DNA of 64,000 nt from Hamiltosporidium tvaerminnensis (Eukaryota > Microsporidia > Dubosqiidae). Positions within the stretch are counted from its first letter, which is position 1. Every line of letters begins with the position of its first letter. The position numbers and the translations under genes were made by a program. Of the stretch, positions 56,779-64,000 are shown piece by piece. The stretch covers positions 746,501-810,500 of the forward strand of contig JAKIMF020000001.1 of the NCBI GenBank assembly GCA_022605425.2. The letters are read 5' to 3'. The notes below the pieces were generated by a model, which did no database searches, was not told the DNA's origin, and saw nothing but the letters and a program-made list of their open reading frames with translations.

Positions 56779-57369
56779 TTAGCAACACGAAAAGTTCCTT
56801 TTTCCACCTTTAATATTAATTTTGGCGATTTTGGGTTCAACTTCCTTCCTTGGTAATAATTCTGCTGTTTCAAAGAATATTTTTTTAACATTATGTCCTG
56901 TTTTAGCACTTGTTTCATAAAAACGCAATCCCTGTGAATCTGCATATGTTTTTCCTTCTTCATAGTTTATCTTTCTTAAAGAACATAAATCCATTTTATT
57001 ACCGACCAGTATCTTAATAAAATCTTTTGGTTTTTCTACTTTCAATTCTTCAACCCATTTTTTAGCAGTTTCAAAGCTTTCTCGTGACGTAATATCATAA
57101 ACTATAAAGGCTACATGTGCTCCTCTATAATACATGGGTATTAAACTGTTATATCTTTCTTGCCCTGCTGTGTCCCATATCTCATATTTTATACTTGCAC
57201 CATTTGAAAACAGACTTTTTGTTAAAAATGCAGCCCCGATAGTACTTTCTTCATTCGAATTAAACTCTCCTTTAACATATTTCATTACCAAACAGCTTTT
57301 ACCTACTGAATAATATCCTAATACTACTAATTTATAACTATATTCCATTATATCTATATCTGTCTTCAT
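56779..57369 (-). CDS. Rab5/Vps21-type small GTPase
   Basis: A 196-residue Ras-superfamily GTPase. P-loop GYYSVGKS (18-25), switch I with T43 in ESTIGAAFLTK, switch II WDTAGQERY (65-73), NKMD (124-127) and SAK (154-156) are all intact. STIGAAFLTK, YNSLIPMYYRGAHVAFIVYDIT and the spacing mark the Rab5 group (Vps21/Ypt5), which controls early-endosome fusion, rather than Rab1 or Rab7. The protein ends in Cys-Cys (195-196), the double geranylgeranylation site that anchors Rabs to membranes. The P-loop has GYY where most Rab5 have GDS or GES. The N-terminus is short. MKTD (57369) is the first Met; MEYSYKL at residue 8 is an equally good start. No CCC/GGG signal is seen, and a 24-bp tandem repeat lies just upstream. 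Confidence 0.96.
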   Translation of the reverse strand: MKTDIDIMEYSYKLVVLGYYSVGKSCLVMKYVKGEFNSNEESTIGAAFLTKSLFSNGASIKYEIWDTAGQERYNSLIPMYYRGAHVAFIVYDITSRESFETAKKWVEELKVEKPKDFIKILVGNKMDLCSLRKINYEEGKTYADSQGLRFYETSAKTGHNVKKIFFETAELLPRKEVEPKIAKINIKGGKRNFSCC

Positions 57370-57455
57370 AGTGTTTTGCTCTTACAACAAATTAAAAAGA
57401 ATTTTTATTATTGTAAAACAAAGTTTCAAAAATCATGTTTTAGATTTTATTTTTG

Positions 57456-57551
57456 TAGAGATTTAAGAATTTATTTTTTTAGAGATTTGAGGATTCATTT
57501 TTGTGGAGATTTAAGAATTCATTTTCGTAGAGATTTGAGGTTTTATTTTCG
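57456..57551. repeat. 24-bp tandem repeat upstream of the Rab gene
   Basis: Four adjacent units, TAGAGATTTAAGAATTCATTTTCG and close variants (57456, 57480, 57504, 57528). Because 24 is a multiple of 3, a plus-strand frame encodes an 8-residue repeat (DLRIHFRR type), but there is no sign this is a gene. It sits 87 bp before the Rab start codon, in its putative promoter. Confidence 0.9.
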
Positions 57552-57915
57552 GGTTTAAATATAATTTAAACCTAAAAAAATACTTAGAAATCAGAACATT
57601 TAAAATTTGAAAAAATACTTAAAGAATTCAAGAAATAGAATCAATGAAAAATAAAATAGAAAACTAATTTTTTTAAGAAAATCAGAATCTATTGTAAATT
57701 TTAAAAACACACTTTTAAAACATCTTTTAAAAAGCAAAACAAAATAATTTTTAAAATCATTGAATTCTTAAATAAAAATATATTTTTCATTGATTTGATT
57801 CAAACATTTTTTAAATTTGTTAGGTTTTTTGCGCCTTCTTGTAATATAAATGTGGTTTTATAAAATATGTGTCTTAAAACAGTATAATTCCTTGTTTTAA
57901 TGTAAAAAATACGCG
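57552..57915. other. Upstream region between the Rab gene and the small-frame cluster
   Basis: AT-rich; the two genes diverge from here. No further feature seen. Confidence 0.4.
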
Positions 57916-57918
57916 CCC
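57916..57918 (+). promoter_or_regulatory. CCC start-proximal signal
   Basis: CCC in the stretch ACGCGCCCTT, 10 nt before the ATG at 57929; supports this ATG as a real start. Confidence 0.45.
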
Positions 57919-57928
57919 TTAAATTTAG

Positions 57929-58147
57929 ATGAGCAAAATGTTTTTTGGAGATCCTTCTAAAGAAGAAATAGATCTTTATCTTTCAGATATTAAATATTCG
58001 CTTATAAACAATCCAAATTTAAAAAATGAAATAATTACTTCTCAAAAATCTTTTGGAAACAAAAAAATTGAAAGAAAAAACAATTTTTTTGACAAAATAA
58101 AAGCGTATGAATTTACCGAGCCAAATGTGTGTTTCAAGAAATATTAA
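57929..58147 (+). CDS. Unknown protein, first of three overlapping frames
   Basis: A 72-residue frame (MSKMFFGDPSKEEIDLYLSD...) with CCC at 10 nt before its ATG. Charged and helix-like, no recognised domain. It ends in TAA one base before the ATG of the next frame. It may be a small gene, or the N-terminal part of one longer gene whose frame is broken near 58100-58147 by a sequencing error, a mutation or an unrecognised intron. Confidence 0.6.
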   Translation: MSKMFFGDPSKEEIDLYLSDIKYSLINNPNLKNEIITSQKSFGNKKIERKNNFFDKIKAYEFTEPNVCFKKY

Positions 58148-58148
58148 A

Positions 58149-58616
58149 ATGAATTTTGATATCAAAAAGACACGCAATACAAGTGTAGAAGATATTGTAA
58201 CACAAGATATTTCGTCAGAAATTATTGAAAAAATGGAAAAAGAATTTTCCAGTAGAAGAAAATCGAAAAAAAAAAGAAAAATATTCGGAAATTCGAGGAA
58301 TGGAATTCTTCAACCCAAAAATTTAAATGTTCCTTTTAGTATTGATAAATCCAAAATGAAGGAATTACGTGATTTGACACGAAAAAATACTTTGAAAAAT
58401 ACAGGTTATAAATTTGTCAGGCTAGAAAGCAAATTAAGAACTGTTTTCTATTCCTACGAAGATTTCGAACATGAAAAAAATAAAAATATTGAAGATTTTG
58501 TATTTAAAAAAAGAAAAGTTCGTTTTATAGATAGAAATACAAACAGGTTATATCATAATGAAGGAGACCCGATACCGATTATTTTACAACCGAAAGAAAA
58601 GACTGAATTTAGTTGA
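58149..58616 (+). CDS. Unknown basic protein, second of three overlapping frames
   Basis: A 155-residue frame from the ATG at 58149; an earlier in-frame ATG at 58107 overlaps the previous frame. It contains a nuclear-localisation-like run SSRRKSKKKRKIFG (about 35-48) and a mixed charged/hydrophobic remainder (TGYKFVRLESKLRTVFYSYE, VRFIDRNTNRLYHNEGDPIP). No family recognised. It is one step (+1) out of frame with the preceding frame and one step with the following one, which is unusual for three independent genes. Confidence 0.6.
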   Translation: MNFDIKKTRNTSVEDIVTQDISSEIIEKMEKEFSSRRKSKKKRKIFGNSRNGILQPKNLNVPFSIDKSKMKELRDLTRKNTLKNTGYKFVRLESKLRTVFYSYEDFEHEKNKNIEDFVFKKRKVRFIDRNTNRLYHNEGDPIPIILQPKEKTEFS

Positions 58617-58707
58617 GCCGGACACTATCGAAACTGTATTCATTGAAAATATTCTTACAATTCCTAGAAAAGTATCTGCAGGTGAATTTATATTCAAAAA
58701 ACTTTAA
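58558..58707 (+). CDS. Unknown short frame, third of three overlapping frames
   Basis: A 49-codon frame starting with ATG inside the previous one and ending at 58707. After the overlap it reads PDTIETVFIENILTIPRKVS, protein-like and unlike chance in so AT-rich a region. Either the true C-terminus of the preceding protein after a +1 shift, or a separate overlapping frame. Confidence 0.45.
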   Translation: MKETRYRLFYNRKKRLNLVEPDTIETVFIENILTIPRKVSAGEFIFKKL

Positions 58708-61185
58708 AATAAAAATTTGTTTTCTTAATTTCTATTTAAGTTTAAAAAAGACTTGGATCTTAAAAAAAAGTTTTAAAATTTAAACCATCATATTTAATGG
58801 TTCTTTCCTCGTTTATTGCCTTTGAATTTTAAATTTTTTATATTTTGGTATTTGATTCATCATTTTGTTTAAAATAGTTTTGTCATGGAATTTTCATCTC
58901 AGTTGTCTTTTAAGAGATTTCTTTCTTATATTTTATAAGATTTTAAAATTTTTCTTATATTTGATTTATCAATCTATATTCTTTGTCAACCAAAAGAAAT
59001 TATTTTGATTATCTTTTCAATTACACTAACTTAAATACGTAGTTATGTTTTTTTTTAGAAATTCAAATTATATAAATATTGGTTTTTATATTTTGTAAAA
59101 TATATTTCAAATCTATTCTTGAATAATACAATGTACCCAGATTATTGAGATTTAATACGTTCTTGGGATATTTTATGGCTTAATTATTTATTAGGCCAAA
59201 AATTAGAATAATCTTAAAATAATTCTTATTTAATCACGAGATTTTAATGAATTTTAGTTTAAACTAAATTTTTTAAGTCTAATATTTAGATTTTTGTCAT
59301 CGGATATTGTTCTGGCAGCTCATATTGTTTCAAGATACTTATTTGCCGGAAATTATTAAACAGAATTGGTTTTAATTTACTCAATACATTTAAAGTTATA
59401 TTTATTAAGACAAATTGGTGTCGATTTTACAAAACATAATTATCGCGCCTGTTTTGGAAATTAGAAATACATTATCTACGTGCGTAGATATAGGAGACCA
59501 AACTTTTTTTGATTATTATTTTAAGTCTGTCTTGGTACCTAAAAATATTTTATATTGAATTTACCAGAACTGGCTGTATCAGTTTTAATATAAAAATTAT
59601 TGAATATAAAGAAGACTGAGATTCGTTAAATAGCTTATTTTTCCAGTTTAAGTCAGCACATGAGTGTTTTTATGTGTTTTATCTCTTGCATAGTGGTACA
59701 GGTTTGTTTTTTCTTATAGTTTTCTCCGTAAAAAATATAAATATTTTTCATTTTTGAGTTTATGAATGTTTAACCATACAGATTGAATTCTTATACATTT
59801 TATTTTTGCAATGATATTTCTATTTATTATTTCCCCATTTCTTCTAATAATTTATAGATTATATAAAATATGTGAGTTGATGATTAATAAGTATAACGAT
59901 TTACGTAGATACAGATCGAGCAGTAACAGAGTTACTTCTATAATTCTTTAAGATTTCCTTGCATTATCTTAATCTCCTTGCTGCAAATATTTAATATAAA
60001 CCAATTTATTCGCATATTTCAATATATCAGCGAAGATGGTTAGTAAGTTATCGCGATCTGATTAACTAATCAAAGATGTTTCTATCATTGAGTTCAATCA
60101 ATGGAATAACTGTATTTAAGACATCGCTTCTTTTTAAAACCCTTTAAGACAAGATGTTAGGTTTTATTTGAAGATTTTTTTATATTTCTGATAATGGCAA
60201 ACATTTGGGTTTGGAAAGTGTCGTATTCCACACATAGAACATAACAAGTTCCAGATTTATTGTTTCACTGTATAATATATATTGATAAATGAAGTTTTTA
60301 TCTTCTATTATCTAGGATAAGATGGATTATACATTTCCAAGCCTATTACATTGATATTTAAAATAAAATTACTCGGATAATCATTTGAAGTGAAACAAAC
60401 GACCACACTTGTGGATTTTGATCGAGCTTCTAAGTCATACAATCATACAAAACACAGATATAAGAGAATATGACCAATATTTTGATTTTTTCTTGTATTT
60501 TTTTCTCTTGGTCTATTATTTTGATTTTATTTTTACAGTTCGAGTTAAAATAAGTCAGAATTTTAGGATTCAAGAATATTTTTAAGTTTTCATATATTTA
60601 ACGAATAAAGCTATTTTTATTCTTCTGTATTATTTGAAAGAAGAGTATGTTTCCTTAATGCTTGGAAAATATTCTTTTATAGATTGTAAAAGTACTAAAA
60701 CTAGTTACTGAGTCTACTTCATACATCATTTTACGAAATAAATATATTTTGCAATTAACTATTGCCTTTGCTCACTTTTTGAAGAACTTTGCCTATAATC
60801 CAAATCAAAACAATATATGTTTGACACATAGAAGATTGATCTAGAGTCGATCCCTTATCGAGATATTATTTTTGGCCTAAAATATATTATAATTTGCAAA
60901 TACCGAAGTAACTCGGTTCGTTTCTCCAAAGTATTACATTCATTCTGTCCTATATATTATAATAATTAAATGTGAGTTTCTTTATATAGAAATAAAAAAA
61001 ATCGATGCTACTCTAAAATGTGAATTCAAATTCGGTTTTAATAAATTATAAAAATAGGAAACATGCTTTGAATTGTATTGGATACCATATGTGCATTTCT
61101 TTAATAATATCTTCATCTGTTGCTTTGGCTATACAGTAAAGGAACACACATACTTTTATAATTCCTCCATTCATCCTTGGCACTA
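58708..61185. other. Gene-free AT-rich stretch
   Basis: No frame of note on either strand and no repeat recognised over ~2.5 kb. Confidence 0.5.
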
Positions 61186-61395
61186 CAGCCTTGTGCGAGC
61201 CTTGGCCTCCTTTAGTAATAACGTACACCGGTCTTTTTCCAGTAGGTTTGTTTACTTACTAGGTTTCGTAACAGGCAATTTTAAAGGGTGGGTTGTTGGC
61301 CCTACGCTTAATCCCAAGATGAAGTACCAGTCACTTTTAGTTGTCTCTTACGACAAGCAGATAATACTCGAAGCATTCTGCTTCTGGAATATAGT
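61186..61395 (-). mobile_element. G/C-richer repeat fragment (family 3)
   Basis: A 210-bp island less AT-rich than all surroundings. On the minus strand it reads GTCGTAAGAGACAACTAAAAG, then GGGATTAAGCGTAGGGCCAACAACCCACCC, and later AAAGGAGGCCAAGGCTCGCACAAGGCTGTAGTGCC, the part shared with 55225-55331. AAGGCTGTAGTGCC recalls the LINE end AAGGCTGTAGCGCC at 20766. The overlapping frames (109 codons plus, 60 minus) show no domain. Probably a LINE/SINE piece, possibly acquired from a host. Confidence 0.6.
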
Positions 61396-63755
61396 TTCAT
61401 AATAGTTAACTTATTCGGGTTTAGCCTGATTGAATAATTCTAAATTAAATAAGTGTCTAGATAGCTTAAATGAATTATTATTTTAGTTATACTTGGTGTC
61501 ACGTTGAATATAAGATAATATTTAAATCGTTTTATAATTAATCTTCGGAATACATATATAAACCCTGATATTTATTAAACTTTTTTGAAAATTTCTTAGG
61601 ATGTTTCTCTCACAAACCGAGTTAAAAGATTATTTAAGACTATGCAGGCCATATATCAAGCTTTTAACATACAAATTATGATTGTAAAGTTGCACAAAAA
61701 ATCAAAATATAGAATTAGTTTCTGCTTTGCAATAACATATATATGTAATGGCTATAATCTCATAGCTTTGTAATATTAAATATAACTAAAATAAACGTAC
61801 TATATTGCTATTAGATTCAAAATTTTTAAACTTTAAGCTTAAAAATACCTCTTTATAATCCTGATTTGCTTTCTTTTGTATTTTTTTGAAATTTTATCAT
61901 GGCCACGAGTATTTTATTTACATTTAATATGAGATATAATGACGATCTATATATAGGTAGATACTAGTGTGTGTCAATTAAACGACTGCTCTATTCTTGT
62001 GTTTCATTTAACATTATTTCTTCAACAGCAAATGAAAAGAAGAAATAGACAGGATAGCGGAATTTGCTTGTGTTGATTTAAAGGCTCTCTTATCGAGTTA
62101 TAGCATTTAAAAACCTATTATTATGAAAAAAAAATAAAAATAGAGTTATGTTGTTTTATTTACGTAGTTTGATTGAATCAGGAGTAATTTGCGTTTATTT
62201 GCCAATAAAGTTCCGCATTTCTTATGGCTTTTAATACACAGCATCTGGTTATAAAGTGATAACATTTAAGAGTGTTGTTGATATTAGCAATATATTTAAC
62301 AGATATATAATCAAATTCGCATTTTCTAAAGTTTTTAATGAAACTATAATTATTTTTAAATTCCCTCTTATATTACTCTGATTTAGAACTATATTTTTTC
62401 TTTTAAGATATGAATTTCTCTAGATTTTTAATCTATTCTTAATTATTTGCAGTGTTTCATATTTCTACCTCCAATTATAATAAATATCTTACTATTTGTT
62501 CTTTCAATTTTTTTATATCGACAAAAAGATTGATTTCGACATCGAATGTTGTAAGAAATTGAAATAACATAAAAGATGTCATAAAAGAAGATAATATGCG
62601 GTATTCTAATATATAGTAAATAAATAAACAATACTTAGTAAAATATGTTAGAATTTAAAGACTTCAATAATAAAGCTTTCGCTGTCAAAGTAGCAACAAA
62701 ATAAAAACTTTATACTTAATTATAGCTTTAAATAAAGCGAGAATACCTTATTAAAAACGGAATAAAAGATTTAAGAAAAATGATTCAATTTTTATAAATT
62801 CCTCAGTATAGAAATTATAATTACAATATAAATTTCATATATTTATACAGAGACTTAAAGCAAAAATTTTGGTACATATATTCAATCAAAATATATATCC
62901 AGTTTAGCTAAAACATTGAAAATTATATCACGTAAAAACCCTGGTTGAAATCTATATAAAATAGTAAATTTTAAAAAACTTTAATAATTGTGATTTTATA
63001 TATTCCCTCTATGTATCTTATTTTTGTTTTTACAATATATATCCAAATAAAGTAAAAATTATCAAATATATCATTTATGGTTTAATTAGTAATATTATAA
63101 ATTAATTTTCAAAACGTTTTTGAATATAGCTAGTTCTTAATTAAATGAAATCCTAGATATTTCTAACAATGGCTTTTACTTATTTTTAAATAAATTTTGA
63201 AGTTTTTTTGACTGAATCCAATGCATTCTATTCCTGTTAACTCTAGATGTAATCTATTCGATATAAAATATTTTGAGAAAGAAGGATATAGCAATATCTA
63301 TGATTTTTCACGTTATATTTTCTATCATAAATGTCAAACCTCATATAGCTTTATTTACTTAAAGATATATCCAATAAATTTGTTTTAATATCTTATAAAA
63401 CGATTCATTTTTTTCAAATATAGCTTTAAATTTGATTCTGGTTTTTTCTTATATTTTTAAAAGCTTGCTTAATATTTATTTTTTGTTAAAATCATTGTTC
63501 AATTAACCTATAATAATAAATTTTTGCAGGAATTTTTCACATGATGTGTGTCTTTACTTGGGAGACTCATGCTATTTCTAAGATAAAAATTTTATATGAA
63601 GTAAAAATACGATAAAAGATTCATTTATAGAATTATCTTAAATTTAAATACAATTGGAAAGATTAAAAACGATTAAAATATAGTTTATTTTAAAACATTT
63701 CTAAATATTTATGTTAAACAATTTAACAAAAGTATAAACTAAAATATTTTTCTAT
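61396..63755. other. Gene-free AT-rich stretch
   Basis: No supported feature. Confidence 0.5.
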
Positions 63756-64000
63756 TTAAAAATTTGTTACAGCATCTATAAAGGTTAAACTTAGAAACCA
63801 CACATATACAAAGAAAAGTACAAATGAAAATTCAATGCACAATTTCTTGTTTCTAGCTTCATAATTAAATATCTGAATGAGTAAAGTTATTGGGATAAAT
63901 GAAAGACCCACGAGTGAAATATCTTTGTAAATGTAAAAGTCAAGTTCTCTTTCTTCACTTCTTGCCAGTAAAACTGTAAAGATCAAGCCAAGGTTAAACA
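63756..64000 (-). CDS. C-terminal part of an unknown membrane protein (runs off the window)
   Basis: An open frame of 81 codons continues to the right edge without a start codon, so the gene begins beyond 64000. It holds a hydrophobic stretch at the edge (FNLGLIFTVLLA), a polar loop (RSEERELDFYIYKD), then ISLVGLSFIPITLLIQIF and CIEFSFVLFFVYVWFLSLTF, two clear membrane segments close to the C-terminus. A multi-pass membrane protein is likely; transporter or enzyme cannot be told from this part. Confidence 0.6.
   Translation of the reverse strand, partial: FNLGLIFTVLLARSEERELDFYIYKDISLVGLSFIPITLLIQIFNYEARNKKLCIEFSFVLFFVYVWFLSLTFIDAVTNF

Noticed and set aside
57376-57558. 60-codon frame with an 8-residue repeat
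   Set aside because: Produced by the 24-bp tandem repeat; no start signal and no conserved-looking sequence.
61073-61402. 109-codon frame with hydrophobic residues
   Set aside because: Covers the family-3 repeat fragment and has no domain; both strands are open here only because the island is richer in G/C.
1-64000. tRNA, rRNA and CRISPR arrays
   Set aside because: No tRNA arm pattern (GGTTCGA-type loop with paired stems), no rRNA core sequence and no regularly spaced direct repeats were found by eye on either strand.

Overview
The window looks like a piece of a microsporidian nuclear genome: very AT-rich, with short eukaryotic genes, almost no introns and a large load of decayed transposable elements. 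Four things point that way. The recognisable proteins are short versions of universal eukaryotic ones (eS4, uL4, CAF1, Rab5, Rds3/PHF5A, NTH1, Ubc8/UBE2H). Six start codons are preceded at 4-10 nt by a CCC or GGG triplet, the start-proximal signal described for microsporidia. One ribosomal-protein gene (eS4) has a 30-nt spliceosomal intron directly after its ATG. Long gene-free stretches separate the genes. The low gene density suggests an expanded, repeat-rich microsporidian (a Hamiltosporidium-like genome would fit), but the species cannot be fixed from sequence reading alone.

Layout. 1-2.8 kb: broken copy of a non-LTR retrotransposon with a reverse transcriptase and a C-terminal restriction-like endonuclease. 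3.7-6.1 kb: NTH1 (base-excision repair) and eS4 (ribosome), convergent and separated by AT-rich tandem repeats. 6.1-14.3 kb: relics of the same retrotransposon and copies of an uncoded ~725-bp dispersed element, two of them well preserved and in inverted orientation. 15.3 kb: Ubc8/UBE2H-type E2. 16.6-20.8 kb: relics, including a long decayed LINE of the kind common in arthropods. 21.5 kb: an unknown single-pass membrane protein. 22.2-30.6 kb: gene desert. 30.7-34.5 kb: an intact copy of the retrotransposon (1,253 codons) with a perfect 19-bp target-site duplication, inserted into a tandem array downstream of CAF1. 34.8-38.5 kb: CAF1 deadenylase, a degenerate 725-bp element, and uL4. 38.5-43.7 kb: gene-poor with another retrotransposon relic. 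43.8-49.4 kb: a membrane-anchored macrodomain protein, a classical tyrosine phosphatase and Rds3/PHF5A. 50.0-54.4 kb: the best-bounded 725-bp element, an unknown protein with C-terminal membrane segments, and a degenerate element. 56.8-58.7 kb: Rab5-type GTPase and a cluster of overlapping small frames. 58.7-63.7 kb: almost empty. A partial membrane protein runs off the right edge.

The genes do not form an operon or an obvious pathway; each has its own start region. Related themes are translation (eS4, uL4), mRNA turnover (CAF1), splicing (Rds3 plus a real intron in eS4), protein turnover (Ubc8), membrane traffic (Rab5), DNA repair (NTH1) and signalling (PTP, macrodomain). The most unusual items are the membrane-anchored macrodomain protein, the start-codon intron, the non-coding ~725-bp element with 12-13 bp target duplications, and the arthropod-style LINE relic.
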